A stretch of DNA of 64,000 nucleotides from Knoellia sp. p5-6-4 (GCF_029222705.1 NZ_JARGZF010000001.1:740437-804436); one strand, 5' to 3'. Counted from the stretch's first letter, positions 17,407 to 26,820 are shown. A program made the numbers and translations. The notes: generated by a model not told the origin, from the letters alone.

Positions 17407-18744
17407 ATGCAGGAGATCCGCGACGCCATCCTCTCGGGCGACCGCGCCCGTGAGACGTATGCCGGCCTGGCCGTTCCCGAGACCTACCGTGCCGTGACGG
17501 TGCACAAGGACGAGGTCGGCATGTTCGAGGGCATGGCCAGCCGCGACAAGGACCCCCGCAAGTCACTGCACGTCGACGAGGTGCCGCTGCCCGAGCTCGC
17601 CCCGGGCGAGGCGCTGGTCGCCGTGATGGCCAGCGCCATCAACTACAACACCGTCTGGACCTCGATCTTCGAGCCGGTCTCGACGTTCGGCTTCCTCGAG
17701 CGCTACGGCCGCACCTCCGAGTACGCCAAGCGGCACGACCTGCCGTACCACGTCGTCGGCTCCGACCTCGCCGGCGTCGTGCTGCGCACCGGGCCAGGGG
17801 TGCACAAGTGGAAGCCGGGCCAAGAGGTCGTCGCGCACTGCCTCTCCGTCGAGCTCGAGAGCGCCGACGGCCACAACGACACGATGCTCGACCCCGAGCA
17901 GCGGATCTGGGGCTTCGAGACCAACTTCGGCGGTCTGGCCGAGCTGGCCATCGTCAAGACCAACCAGCTGATGCCCAAGCCCGACCACCTGACGTGGGAG
18001 GAGGCCGCCTCCCCCGGGCTGGTGAACAGCACGGCATACCGCCAGCTCGTCTCGCGCAACGGCGCAGGCATGAAGCTCGGCGACACGGTGCTCATCTGGG
18101 GCGCCTCCGGCGGCCTCGGTTCCTACGCCACCCAGATGGCGCTGGCCGGCGGCGCGACCCCGGTCTGCGTGGTCTCCTCGCCCGACAAGGCGGAGATCTG
18201 CCGGAAGATGGGCGCCGAGCTGGTCATCGACCGCAACGCCGAGGGCTACCGGTTCTGGAAGGACGAGACCACCCAGGACCCCAAGGAGTGGAAGCGGTTC
18301 GGCGCCCGCATCCGCGAGCTGACCGGCGGCAAGGACGTCGACATCGTCTTCGAGCACCCGGGGCGGGAGACCTTCGGCGCCTCGGTCTACGTCGCGCGCA
18401 AGGGCGGCACCATCGTCACCTGCGCCTCGACGAGCGGCTACATGCACGAGTACGACAACCGCTACCTGTGGATGAGCCTCAAGCGGGTCATCGGCTCGCA
18501 CTTCGCCAACTACCGCGAGGCGTGGGAGGCCAACGACCTCATCAACCGCGGCCTGATCCACCCGACGCTGAGCAAGACCTACGCGATGGCGGAGGTCGGG
18601 CAGGCGGCGTTCGACGTCCACAAGAACCTGCACCAGGGCAAGGTCGGCGTGCTCACGCTGGCGCCCGAGGCCGGGCTCGGCGTCACCAACGAGGCCAAGC
18701 GGCAGACCCACCTGAGCGCGATCAACCGGTTCCGAAACGCCTGA
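17407..18744 (+). CDS. ccrA: Crotonyl-CoA carboxylase/reductase
   Basis: A 445-residue medium-chain dehydrogenase that reductively carboxylates crotonyl-CoA to ethylmalonyl-CoA with NADPH. Residues known to position CO2 in this family are present: Asn in SAINYNTVW, Phe-Glu in WGFETNFGG and His in GSHFANYREAW. The NADPH loop is WGASGGLGSYATQ. It is the diagnostic enzyme of the ethylmalonyl-CoA pathway, and also supplies extender units for polyketides. No polyketide genes are nearby, and a mutase (35987) and epimerase (15450) favour the catabolic or assimilatory route. Confidence 0.94.
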   Translation: MQEIRDAILSGDRARETYAGLAVPETYRAVTVHKDEVGMFEGMASRDKDPRKSLHVDEVPLPELAPGEALVAVMASAINYNTVWTSIFEPVSTFGFLERYGRTSEYAKRHDLPYHVVGSDLAGVVLRTGPGVHKWKPGQEVVAHCLSVELESADGHNDTMLDPEQRIWGFETNFGGLAELAIVKTNQLMPKPDHLTWEEAASPGLVNSTAYRQLVSRNGAGMKLGDTVLIWGASGGLGSYATQMALAGGATPVCVVSSPDKAEICRKMGAELVIDRNAEGYRFWKDETTQDPKEWKRFGARIRELTGGKDVDIVFEHPGRETFGASVYVARKGGTIVTCASTSGYMHEYDNRYLWMSLKRVIGSHFANYREAWEANDLINRGLIHPTLSKTYAMAEVGQAAFDVHKNLHQGKVGVLTLAPEAGLGVTNEAKRQTHLSAINRFRNA

Positions 18745-18805
18745 GCGGGTCCCACCCCGTGACGGACCTCCCCTGGCACTAGGCTCGCCGCGGGAGGTCC
18801 GTCAT

Positions 18806-20173
18806 ATGTGGGATCGGTGGAGGGAGTTCCGGCGCAGGCAGCGCGAGGCACTCCGGGAGAGCAACCGCCCCCGGGGCATCGCGCCCGGGCAGGTCGGCGA
18901 GGAGGACGTGCGCCTGCAGCGCGACCTGCTCTCCACCGTGCTGCCCCCCGTCGAGGGCGCGACAACCCCGGCCCCCACCCCAGGGAGCCCCCAGGCCGCT
19001 GGTGTCGCCGGCGCCGCCGGTGCCGCCGCTTCGGGAGCTTCGGCAGGCGGCGAAGCCGCGACCGGCGCGGAGGGTGACCACCACGCCGGGGAGGGCGAGG
19101 CACCGGGCCGGCGCTTCGGCCAGGCCGGGCGCCCGCTGAACCGGCAGTCGCCGTTCTACGTCGGCTTCGTGGGCGCGTTCGGCGTCATCATCGCCCTCGG
19201 CCTGTGGCACCTCATCGGCCGCCTCAGCGCGGTGATCACGCTCATCGTCGTCGCCTTCTTCCTGACCCTGGCCCTCGACCCGATCGTCACGTCCCTGACC
19301 CGGCGCGAGATCAAGCGTCCCGCCGCCGTGAGCATCGTGTTCGCCGGGGTGCTGGTGGTCTTCACCCTGATCGGGCTGCTCGTCGTGCCCCCGGTGGTCG
19401 AGCAGGGAACCCAGCTCGTCCAGGACGCCCCGGGCTACGTCGACAGCGTGCTCGACAGCCGGGTCGTGCGCCAGGTCGACCGCGACTACCAGGTCGTCGA
19501 CAAGATCTCGGAGGAGTTCAACAAGCGCGTCACCGACAGCGCGTTCCTCAGCCAGGTCTTCGGCGGTGTGCTCGGCGCGGGCCGGGCCGTGGTCACCGGG
19601 GTGTTCCAGTTCTTCACCGTCATGATCCTGACGCTGTTCTTCCTGGGGAACCTGCCGAAGATCAAGCGCGCGTCCTTCGAGATGGTCCCCGCCTCACGCC
19701 GCCCGCGCGTGGTCTCCCTATCGGAGGAGATCATGCGGCGCGCCGGCTCCTACGCCATCGGCCAGGTCGCGGTGGCGACGATCAACGCGATCCTGAGCTG
19801 GGTCATGATGTCGATCGTCGGCATCCCGTATGCCGCGGTGCTGGCGGTGCTCGTCGGCATCCTGGGGCTCGTGCCCATGGTGGGTGCCACCCTCGGCGCC
19901 GCCCTGGTGTGCACGGTCGCCCTCTTCGACGAGCCGCGCAAGGCGATCATCGCCCTCGTCTACTACATCGTCTACCAGCAGGTCGAGAACTACCTCGTGG
20001 TGCCGCGCATCATGCAGCGCACCGTCTCGGTGCCGGGCGCCGTCACGGTCGTCGCCGCGCTCGCCGGGGGCACCCTGCTCGGCGTGCTCGGCGCCCTGCT
20101 CGCCATCCCGATCGCCGCCGGCCTGCTGCTGCTCTACGAAGAGGTGCTGCTCCCCCGCCAGCGGAGGCACTGA
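18806..20173 (+). CDS. AI-2E family membrane transporter
   Basis: A 455-residue polytopic protein of the AI-2 exporter-like/PerM family. A cytoplasmic N-terminal region of about 110 residues, rich in Ala, Gly and Pro, is followed by paired N-terminal helices, a soluble segment (about 205-265) and the conserved C-terminal helices with GLVPMVGATLGA and VYYIVYQQVENYLVVPRIM. Family members export autoinducer-2 or act as Na/H antiporters; substrate is open. TAGGCT at 18780-18785 and a GGGAGG ribosome site precede the ATG. Confidence 0.85.
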   Translation: MWDRWREFRRRQREALRESNRPRGIAPGQVGEEDVRLQRDLLSTVLPPVEGATTPAPTPGSPQAAGVAGAAGAAASGASAGGEAATGAEGDHHAGEGEAPGRRFGQAGRPLNRQSPFYVGFVGAFGVIIALGLWHLIGRLSAVITLIVVAFFLTLALDPIVTSLTRREIKRPAAVSIVFAGVLVVFTLIGLLVVPPVVEQGTQLVQDAPGYVDSVLDSRVVRQVDRDYQVVDKISEEFNKRVTDSAFLSQVFGGVLGAGRAVVTGVFQFFTVMILTLFFLGNLPKIKRASFEMVPASRRPRVVSLSEEIMRRAGSYAIGQVAVATINAILSWVMMSIVGIPYAAVLAVLVGILGLVPMVGATLGAALVCTVALFDEPRKAIIALVYYIVYQQVENYLVVPRIMQRTVSVPGAVTVVAALAGGTLLGVLGALLAIPIAAGLLLLYEEVLLPRQRRH

Positions 20174-20228
20174 GGCCTCGCGTCCGTGAACGCGGACTCA
20201 CCTCGTGGTGCGGGCGGCCTCGCTGGGG

Positions 20229-21392
20229 CTAGCGGCCGAGGAGCTCGCGCCAGCGCACCCGGTGGCCGGTGATCACGAGCGCGCGCCGGTAGACCGCCGA
20301 CCCGGCATACACGAGGAGCACCGCCGTGGCCGCGGTGAGCGCCATCGCGGTCACCAGCTGCCAGACCGGCACCTCGCCGCCGGACCACCGGATCGGCATC
20401 GCCATCGGAGCGCTGAGCGGGAACATCGAGATCGCGGTGCCCCACGCGCTGGACGGGTCGCCCATCACGACGATCACGCTCAGGAGGTAGCCGAGGACGA
20501 GCACCGTCGTGACCGGGGCGACCGCGGCGCTGGCGTCGGTGACCTTGTCGACCAGCGCTGCCGACGCGGCGAACAGGAAGGCGTAGAGCGCGAACCCGAG
20601 GGCGAACCACACCACGCCCAGGGCGAGGTCGCTGCTGGCCACGGGCGGCAGGCCGACCTCGCCGAGGCGCACCGCGACCGCCAGGGGCGCACCCAGCACC
20701 AGCAGCTGCGCCAGGATGGCCGTGCCGACCGCTGCCACGGTGCCGACAAGGATCTGGCTGGGGCGCAGCACCGCCAGCAGCACCTCCGAGACGCGGGTCG
20801 ACTTCTCCACCGCGACCGCGGTGGAGATGGCGCTGCCGGCGAAGGTCAGCGCGAGGTAGAGGGCGATCCCCACGCCGAAGCCGACGGCGGCCCGCTCCTC
20901 GCTGTCGACGCGCCCGACGGTCACCTGCCGTGGGGGCTGGACCGCGCCGACCTGCGCGATCTCCTCCGGGGTCAGGCCTGCTGCGCGCAGCCGCGCGACG
21001 GTCTCGACCGTGACGACGGTCTGGGCCACCACCACCGGGAACGTGTGGTCGGCGCCGGGCTCGGTCCAGAGGGTGTCTCCGGCAAGCCCGGCCGTGGCCT
21101 CGCCCTCACGCACCGCCTCACGCACGGCCGACGCGTCGCCACGGGGGGCGTACTCGACGGTGAAGTCCCCACTGGTGGCGGCGGAGGCCAGGGCGGCGCG
21201 GAGCTCCGTCGGGGCGTCGCCCACAGTGGCCAGCGTGTAGGTCGTGGGCTGGTCGAGCACCAGCTGCGGCACCACGACCGCCGCCACCGACGCCACCAGC
21301 AGCACAGCGGTGACGATGCGGAACGTGCGCGAGCGCAGCGTCTCCAGCAGGCTGCGCCGCGCGACCAGCCCCGTGCCCCGCCACCAGCTCAT
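20229..21392 (-). CDS. ABC-2 type exporter permease (NatB-like)
   Basis: A 387-residue membrane protein: one N-terminal helix (VTAVLLVASVAAVVV), a long extracytoplasmic part, then about five helices from residue 170 on. This is the layout of NatB/YhaP-like ABC-2 permeases. VAVEKSTRVSEVLLAVLRPSQ is the family's conserved cytoplasmic loop. Its ATG overlaps the stop of the ATPase gene by 4 bp, so they form one exporter. Substrate (Na+, antibiotic or peptide) unknown. Confidence 0.85.
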   Translation of the reverse strand: MSWWRGTGLVARRSLLETLRSRTFRIVTAVLLVASVAAVVVPQLVLDQPTTYTLATVGDAPTELRAALASAATSGDFTVEYAPRGDASAVREAVREGEATAGLAGDTLWTEPGADHTFPVVVAQTVVTVETVARLRAAGLTPEEIAQVGAVQPPRQVTVGRVDSEERAAVGFGVGIALYLALTFAGSAISTAVAVEKSTRVSEVLLAVLRPSQILVGTVAAVGTAILAQLLVLGAPLAVAVRLGEVGLPPVASSDLALGVVWFALGFALYAFLFAASAALVDKVTDASAAVAPVTTVLVLGYLLSVIVVMGDPSSAWGTAISMFPLSAPMAMPIRWSGGEVPVWQLVTAMALTAATAVLLVYAGSAVYRRALVITGHRVRWRELLGR

Positions 21393-22318
21393 GGGCCGAC
21401 CTCCTCGAGCACCGGCTCGGATGCGACGGCCGCGAGGAACAGCTCGGAGAGGGTGGGCAGCTCGAGGCCGAAGTCGAGCACGCGACCAGCCGAACGGGCC
21501 GCATCGAGGACGGCCAGCGGGTCCGTGCCGCGCGGCACCGTCAGCCGGAGGTCGTCGGCGTGGTCGCTGACCACCTGCACCCCGTCGAGGCCGGCCAGCC
21601 ACCCCCGGTCGCGCGTCTCGACGTGGAGGCGGAGCCGGCGCTGCCCGGAGGCGGCCCGCAGCTCGGACACCGCGCCCGCCAGCACCGTCCTGCCGTGGTC
21701 GACCATCACGATGTCCTCGCAGAGGTCCTGCACGAGGTCGAGCTGGTGGCTCGAGAAGAGCACCAGGCACCCGTCGGCGGCCCGCTGCCGCAGCATGACG
21801 GACAGGCCCTCCACGGCCACCGGGTCGAGGCCGGCGAACGGCTCGTCGAGCACGATGACCTCCGGCGCGTGCACCAGCGCCGCGGCCAGCTGCAGCCGCT
21901 GCTGCATGCCGCCGGACAACCGGTCGGTGCGCTCGTCCCACCGCTCGCCGAGCTCGAGCTCGTCGAGGAGACCGTGCGCCCGTCGGGTGGCCTCGGCACG
22001 CGACAGGCCGTGCAGCCGGCCGAAGTGCACCACCTGGGGGCCGGCAGCCATCGCCGGATAGAGGCCGCGCTCCTGGGGCATGTAGCCCCACGCCCGCCGG
22101 TCGTGCACGTCCTCCAGCCGCTGGCCGTCGAGCCACACCTCTCCCCCGTCGGGTGTCAGCACACCGAGCAGGATGCGCATCAGCGTCGTCTTCCCGGCGC
22201 CGTTCGGCCCGAGCAGGCCCGTCAGCCGCCCGGGAGGCACCGCGCAGGAGACACCGTCGAGGGCCACGCGTTCCCCGAAGGCGTGCACGACCCGCTCGAC
22301 CCGCAGGCCCGCTGCCAC
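21389..22318 (-). CDS. ABC transporter ATP-binding protein (NatA-like)
   Basis: About 309 residues. Walker A GPNGAGKTT (residues 37-45), signature LSGGMQQRLQ, Walker B VIVLDEP and switch His in SSHQLD are all present, followed by an 80-residue C-terminal extension as in the drug/Na+ exporter ATPases. I chose the GTG at 22318 because the upstream in-frame part (to 22417) is not family-like and overlaps a repeat element; no good ribosome site is seen, so the start is tentative. Confidence 0.88.
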   Translation of the reverse strand: MAAGLRVERVVHAFGERVALDGVSCAVPPGRLTGLLGPNGAGKTTLMRILLGVLTPDGGEVWLDGQRLEDVHDRRAWGYMPQERGLYPAMAAGPQVVHFGRLHGLSRAEATRRAHGLLDELELGERWDERTDRLSGGMQQRLQLAAALVHAPEVIVLDEPFAGLDPVAVEGLSVMLRQRAADGCLVLFSSHQLDLVQDLCEDIVMVDHGRTVLAGAVSELRAASGQRRLRLHVETRDRGWLAGLDGVQVVSDHADDLRLTVPRGTDPLAVLDAARSAGRVLDFGLELPTLSELFLAAVASEPVLEEVGP

Positions 22319-22404
22319 CTCGCCACCATCCCCCGAGGGCGGGCGCCGCCGACAGGGTCGAAGGTCTCGGCCGGTGTCGGGGATGGGCGCCACGGGTCCG
22401 GCGG

Positions 22405-22479
22405 AAGGTTCGCCCAACCTTCAGCCCGGCGCCGAACCTTCGCCCTCGATGTAGAGGTTGGGCGAACCTTTCGAGGGCG
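22405..22479. repeat. Overlapping inverted repeats between the hydrolase and ABC genes
   Basis: AAGGTTCGCCCAACCT (22405-22420) is the exact inverse of 22455-22470. Inside and overlapping it, CGCCCTCG (22441-22448) pairs with CGAGGGCG (22472-22479). The two stems cannot both form fully. It lies 3' of the hydrolase and 5' of the ABC genes, so it may end one transcript or attenuate the next. Confidence 0.6.
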
Positions 22480-22516
22480 TCGTTCTCGACGCAATCCGGT
22501 GGCGCGTGTGCCGGCG

Positions 22517-23320
22517 CTAGTCCGAGACGCTCGTGCGGTCCTCGGCGTCGACGAAGCGGCGCAGCACCTCGAGGAAGGTCTCCGGCTGCTCGGAGTGCAC
22601 CCAGTGGCCGGCGCCCTTGATGGTGACGCGCCGCACCCGCGGGAAGTACCCCTGCATGACGTCGGCGTACTCGTCGGTGACGTAGGCCGACGTCTCCCCG
22701 GCCACCCAGAGCACCGGCCCCTCGTACTGGGGGGTGCCGGCGAGCTGCTCGGCGGGCCAGCCACCGAGCACCGGCAGGTCGCGGCCGAGCACGTCGAGGT
22801 TGGCCTGCCAGCGCCAGCCGTCACCGTCGCGGCGCAGGTTCTGCAGCAGGAAGGCGCGCACCGTCGCGTTGGGCACGGCGTCTGCGAGCGCCTCGTCGGC
22901 CTCGGCACGGGTCGTGACGGCGGGCAGGTCCATGCGCTGCATCGCGTCGATGTAGCCCCGGAACTCCCCTGCGTGCCCGCCGTAGTCGACCGGCGAGACG
23001 TCCACGACGCACAGCCGCGCGACGAGGTGCGGGTGCCGCAGCGCCAGGGTCATGGCGGCCTTGCCACCCATGGAGTGCCCGACCAGGCTGACCGGGTCGT
23101 CGCCGTCGAGCAGCCGGGCGATCCGGTCGGCGACGTCGACGTAGTCGAACTCCTCCGGCCAGGACGACCTCCCGTGGTGCGGCATGTCGACCAGGGTCAC
23201 CCGGTGCTCGCCGGCGAGCTGCTTGCCGATCTGGGTCCAGTTGCGCCCCTGCCCGAACAGCCCGTGGCAGAAGACGACTCGCGACCCGTGCTCGCCGAGG
23301 TCCTTGGTGTGCAGGCTCAT
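22517..23320 (-). CDS. Alpha/beta-fold hydrolase
   Basis: A 267-residue serine hydrolase: oxyanion region FCHGLFGQGRNW, nucleophile elbow VGHSMGG, and the C-terminal catalytic His in GAGHWVHSEQP. LVDMPHHGRSSW between them is typical of YbfF-type esterases. It may be a carboxyl- or thioesterase; substrate unknown. Its ATG overlaps the stop of the upstream small Cys-containing protein by 4 bp. Confidence 0.85.
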   Translation of the reverse strand: MSLHTKDLGEHGSRVVFCHGLFGQGRNWTQIGKQLAGEHRVTLVDMPHHGRSSWPEEFDYVDVADRIARLLDGDDPVSLVGHSMGGKAAMTLALRHPHLVARLCVVDVSPVDYGGHAGEFRGYIDAMQRMDLPAVTTRAEADEALADAVPNATVRAFLLQNLRRDGDGWRWQANLDVLGRDLPVLGGWPAEQLAGTPQYEGPVLWVAGETSAYVTDEYADVMQGYFPRVRRVTIKGAGHWVHSEQPETFLEVLRRFVDAEDRTSVSD

Positions 23321-23616
23321 CGGATCGACCCCTGGGTGTGGCGCCGGCCCCGGGCGGACCAGCACGGTGAGTGCCAGTGGCGGCGGTCGTCGAGACCGCC
23401 CACGCCGTCGGCCGGCCACACCACGACGTGCGGCGTGCCGAGCGCGATGGTGTGCTGGCAGCCGGGGCACAGGTAGGCGCGGCTGGCGCCCGCCCCGGTG
23501 ACGCGGCGCACGAACCACTCGCCGCCGGCGTACGACTCCCGCTGCGTGAGCCCGCCGAGCGCGCGGTCGACGTTCAGCGGAGCGTCGTCGCGGCGGCGGC
23601 GGTTGGCGCGGGGCAC
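23317..23616 (-). CDS. Small conserved protein with possible zinc site
   Basis: A 99-residue protein beginning with GTG (VPRANRRRRDD). A basic N-terminus is followed by YLCPGCQHTIALGTPH and RHWHSPCW: a C-x2-C pair and an H-x-H-x2-C group that could bind one zinc in an HNH- or treble-clef-like fold. I recognise it only as a type often called ATP/GTP-binding protein in actinobacteria, for which I see no Walker motif. It is translationally coupled to the hydrolase. Confidence 0.7.
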   Translation of the reverse strand: MPRANRRRRDDAPLNVDRALGGLTQRESYAGGEWFVRRVTGAGASRAYLCPGCQHTIALGTPHVVVWPADGVGGLDDRRHWHSPCWSARGRRHTQGSIR

Positions 23617-23643
23617 GCCCCCATCCTCCCAAACGGGCGGGTA

Positions 23644-23669
23644 TGCCGCGTGGCCGGGACCACGCGGCA
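23644..23669 (-). terminator. Terminator hairpin after the 3-hydroxyacyl-CoA dehydrogenase
   Basis: TGCCGCGTGG (23644-23653) pairs with CCACGCGGCA (23660-23669) across a six-base loop, about 25 bp past the end of the minus-strand dehydrogenase gene. The left arm is part of the recurring GTATGCCGCGTG element. Confidence 0.6.
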
Positions 23670-23692
23670 CAGCCCTCGGTGAGCGGGCTGGC

Positions 23693-25471
23693 TCAGGCGT
23701 AGGTGCGGAAGCCGCGCCCCGTCTTGCGGCCGAGGTAGCCGGCCGTGACGAGGTGCTCGAGCAGCGGCGCCGGCGCGAAGCCCGGCTCGCGGAACTCGAG
23801 GTAGAGCTGGCGCTGGATCGCGAGCGCCACGTCGAGGCCGACGACGTCGAGCAGCTCGAACGGGCCCATCGGCAGGCCACAGCCGGTCTTCATCGCGGTG
23901 TCGATGTCGTCGGCGCTGGCGTAGTTGGCCTCGAGCATCTTCACCGCGTCGTTGAGGTACGGGAACAACAGGGCGTTGACGATGAAGCCGGAGCGGTCGC
24001 CGCAGGTGACGGCGTGCTTGCCGACCTTCGCACACAGGTCCTGCACGGTGGCGACCACGTCGGGGGCGGTCGAGACGGTGGAGACCACCTCGACGAGCTT
24101 CATGACCTGGGCCGGGTTGAAGAAGTGCATGCCGACGACGTCCTGCGGGCGCCTGGTCACCGCGGCGCACTCGACGACCGGCAGCGAGGAGGTCGTCGTG
24201 GCGAGGATGGCGCCCGGCTTGCAGATCTCGTCGAGGTTCTCGAAGAGGGCCCGCTTGACGCCTAGGTCCTCCACGACGGCCTCGACCACGATGTCGACCT
24301 CACGCAGGTCGTCGAGGCTCGTCGTGCCTGTGACGTGGCCGAGCGCCTCGTCGCGGGCCTCCTCCGTGAGCTTGCCCCGCTGCACCGCCTTCTCGAGGCT
24401 CTTGGCCAGGGCGGCGCGCACGGCCTCGACCTTGGAGTCGGAGCGGGCCACGAAGACGACGTCGTAGCCGGCCTTGGCGAAGACCTCCACGATGCCGGTG
24501 GCCATGGTGCCGGACCCGACCACGCCCACGCGGCTGACCGGACGCTTCTCGACTCCCGCCTCGCCTTCGGGGCGCGGCGTCAGGTGGTCGGCGGCGACCT
24601 GCGAGGAGTCGGCCTCGGCGTAGGTGTAGAAGCCCCGGCCGCTCTTGCGGCCCTTGAGCCCGGCGCTGACCATCTGCTTGATGATCGGGCTCGGGGCGTG
24701 CAGGCGGTCGCGGCCCTGCTTGTACATCGTGTCGAGGATCTCGTAGGCGGTGTCGAGGCCGATGAGGTCCATCAGCGCCAGCGGGCCCATCGGGTAGCCG
24801 CAGCCGAGGCGCATGGCCGCGTCGATGTCCTCGCGGCTGGCGTAGCGGGACTCGAACATCGAGACGGCGTGGTTGAGGTAGCCGAAGAGCAGGGCGTTGG
24901 CGATGAAGCCGGCCTTGTCGCCGACGACCACCGGCTGCTTGCCGAGGCGCTGGGCCAGGGCCTTGACGTCCTCGAACACCTCGTCCTCGGTGACGACGGT
25001 TCGCACGACCTCGACGAACTGCAGCACGGGCGCGGGGTTGAAGAAGTGCATGCCCACGACCCGCTTGGGGTTGCTCGTGGCGACCGCGATCTCGGTGACC
25101 GGCAGGCTCGAGGTGTTGGTGGCCAGCACCGCGTCGGGCGCCACGATGCCGTCGACCTTGGCGAAGATCTCCTTCTTGAGGTCGAGGTGCTCGGGCACCG
25201 CCTCGACCACGAGCTGGCAGTCCTCGAGGTCGCCGAGGTCGGCGGTGAAGGTGACCCGCCCGTGCAGCGCCGCCTGGTCCTCGGCGGTCAGCTTGCCGCG
25301 GCTGACCGCGCGGTCGGTGGAGTGCTGCAGGTGGGCGCGGCCCCGCTCGACCGCGGCGTCGTCGACGTCGACGGCCACGACGTCGATGCCGTTGCGGGCG
25401 AACACCTCCACGATGCCGGCACCCATCGTGCCGAGTCCGACCACACCGACGCTGCTGAAGTCACGAGCCAT
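23693..25471 (-). CDS. Two-domain 3-hydroxyacyl-CoA dehydrogenase
   Basis: A 592-residue protein made of two complete copies of the 3-hydroxybutyryl/3-hydroxyacyl-CoA dehydrogenase unit. NAD-binding GLGTMGAGI (near residue 12) and GSGTMATGI (near 320) are each followed by the catalytic His in GMHFFNPA (near 142 and 447) and the GF(I)xNALLFxYLN and PMGP(L/F)xLxDxxGLD helices of the C-terminal domain. It oxidises 3-hydroxyacyl-CoA in beta-oxidation or the acetoacetyl/crotonyl-CoA branch that feeds Ccr. There is no enoyl-CoA hydratase domain, so it is not classical FadB. Confidence 0.9.
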   Translation of the reverse strand: MARDFSSVGVVGLGTMGAGIVEVFARNGIDVVAVDVDDAAVERGRAHLQHSTDRAVSRGKLTAEDQAALHGRVTFTADLGDLEDCQLVVEAVPEHLDLKKEIFAKVDGIVAPDAVLATNTSSLPVTEIAVATSNPKRVVGMHFFNPAPVLQFVEVVRTVVTEDEVFEDVKALAQRLGKQPVVVGDKAGFIANALLFGYLNHAVSMFESRYASREDIDAAMRLGCGYPMGPLALMDLIGLDTAYEILDTMYKQGRDRLHAPSPIIKQMVSAGLKGRKSGRGFYTYAEADSSQVAADHLTPRPEGEAGVEKRPVSRVGVVGSGTMATGIVEVFAKAGYDVVFVARSDSKVEAVRAALAKSLEKAVQRGKLTEEARDEALGHVTGTTSLDDLREVDIVVEAVVEDLGVKRALFENLDEICKPGAILATTTSSLPVVECAAVTRRPQDVVGMHFFNPAQVMKLVEVVSTVSTAPDVVATVQDLCAKVGKHAVTCGDRSGFIVNALLFPYLNDAVKMLEANYASADDIDTAMKTGCGLPMGPFELLDVVGLDVALAIQRQLYLEFREPGFAPAPLLEHLVTAGYLGRKTGRGFRTYA

Positions 25472-25574
25472 AGGCGCGAGTGTGTCAGAGGCGGTATGCC
25501 GCGGGGAGACCCCCTCGGCGTGACCCTCCCCACCCCGGGTGGCGAGCGCTGCGGCAGGCGCCGACCCGGCGCGG

Positions 25575-26012
25575 TCACCAGGTGAAGCCGGCCCCCACCA
25601 GCGAGGTCTCGGCGGCCAGGCGCTGGTCCTGGGTCAGCGGCGTGCCGATCGGGCTCGCCGTGCCGGGCAGCGGGACCTCGAGGCTGCGGCAGGCCTCGAG
25701 CAGCACGTAGTCGTAGGCCGCGGTGGCCGCGCGCAGCCGCATGGCCTTGGCGGGGAGGTCGCTGCTGTCGATCCGCTGGACCTCCGCGCCCAGCCGGCGA
25801 AGCTCAAGGCCGAGCAGCACCGGCGGCAGCGGCTCGGGCTCACGGCGGCGCCTGCGGAGGCGGTGGGGCAGGCGGGGACGGACCCGGTCGGCCACCCACC
25901 GCACCGAGCGGGGCGGCCGTCCGGTGGCGAACCACTCCAGCACCGACCACGCCGCGCCGAACGTCGCGACGATCACCCCGCACAGGGCGAGGTAGGCCAG
26001 CAGGTTCACCAT
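25575..26012 (-). CDS. Conserved membrane-anchored hypothetical protein
   Basis: A 145-residue protein with one N-terminal helix ([27 protein letters not shown]), then a strongly basic stretch ([16 protein letters not shown]) and a soluble helical part with [34 protein letters not shown] cut here by convention into its core [16 protein letters not shown]. Charge puts the C-terminus in the cytoplasm. I recognise no domain. ATG at 26012 has AGAGG 8-12 nt upstream; a GTG at 26021 is also possible. It diverges from nucS. Confidence 0.6.
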   Translation of the reverse strand: MVNLLAYLALCGVIVATFGAAWSVLEWFATGRPPRSVRWVADRVRPRLPHRLRRRRREPEPLPPVLLGLELRRLGAEVQRIDSSDLPAKAMRLRAATAAYDYVLLEACRSLEVPLPGTASPIGTPLTQDQRLAAETSLVGAGFTW

Positions 26013-26094
26013 CGAACTCACCTCTACCTCGAGTCTGCGCTGCCCACGGCCGGGCGTGCAACGGGGCGACCGGCCCGGGTTAGGGTGTCGGACT

Positions 26095-26790
26095 GTGCGT
26101 CTGGTGATTGCGAAGTGCAGCGTCGACTACGACGGGCGGCTGAGCGCCCACCTCCCCCTGGCGACCCGTTTGCTGCTGGTCAAGGCCGACGGCTCGGTGC
26201 TGGTGCACAGCGACGGCGGCTCCTACAAGCCGCTGAACTGGATGTCGCCGCCGTGTGCCATGGCCGAGCTCTCCCCCGAGGACCACGAGGTGACCGACGG
26301 TGTCTCCCTGGTGTGGCAGGTGCAGCACGCCAAGTCGGAGGACCGGCTGCGCGTGCTCATCCACGAGGTGCTGCACGACACCTCCCATGAGCTCGGCGTC
26401 GACCCCGGCCTGATCAAGGACGGCGTCGAGGCCCACCTGCAGAAGCTGCTGGCCGAGCACATCCACACCCTCGGCGACGGCTACACGCTGGTGCGCCGCG
26501 AGTACATGACGGCCATCGGCCCGGTCGACATCCTGTGCAAGGACCACCTCGGCGGGTCGGTGGCCGTCGAGATCAAGCGGCGCGGCGACATCGACGGCGT
26601 CGAGCAGCTGACCCGCTACCTCGAGCTGATGAACCGCGACCCGCACCTCGCCCCCGTGACCGGCGTCTTCGCCGCCCAGGAGATCAAGCCCCAGGCGCGC
26701 ACCCTCGCCCAGGACCGCGGCATCCGCTGCGTCACGCTCGACTACGACGCGCTGCGCGGCATCGACGACACCACGACCCGCCTCTTCTAG
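26095..26790 (+). CDS. nucS: Mismatch endonuclease NucS/EndoMS
   Basis: A 231-residue endonuclease that cuts both strands at mismatches and is the core of non-canonical mismatch repair in MutS/MutL-lacking actinobacteria. The PD-(D/E)xK nuclease core shows Asp in GPVDILCKD (near 144), Glu-x-Lys in VAVEIKRRG (near 158-160) and QLTRYLELM; the N-terminal DNA-binding domain begins [16 protein letters not shown]. The final residues (TTTRLF) could serve the sliding-clamp contact known for this family. GTG start; TAGGGT at 26081-26086 ends 8 nt before it, so initiation may be leaderless. Confidence 0.95.
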   Translation: MRLVIAKCSVDYDGRLSAHLPLATRLLLVKADGSVLVHSDGGSYKPLNWMSPPCAMAELSPEDHEVTDGVSLVWQVQHAKSEDRLRVLIHEVLHDTSHELGVDPGLIKDGVEAHLQKLLAEHIHTLGDGYTLVRREYMTAIGPVDILCKDHLGGSVAVEIKRRGDIDGVEQLTRYLELMNRDPHLAPVTGVFAAQEIKPQARTLAQDRGIRCVTLDYDALRGIDDTTTRLF

Positions 26791-26820
26791 CGGGACCCTC
26801 TCCCCTGCCGGACTCCTCTC

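Noticed and set aside
20174-20228. Terminator between the AI-2E and ABC permease genes
   Set aside because: Only a five-base GTCCG/CGGAC pairing is visible; too weak to call.
22517-23320. MenH or another specific alpha/beta hydrolase
   Set aside because: No menaquinone genes lie nearby, and the motifs are common to the superfamily.
23693-25471. FadB-type fused hydratase-dehydrogenase
   Set aside because: Both halves are dehydrogenase units; no crotonase motif is present.
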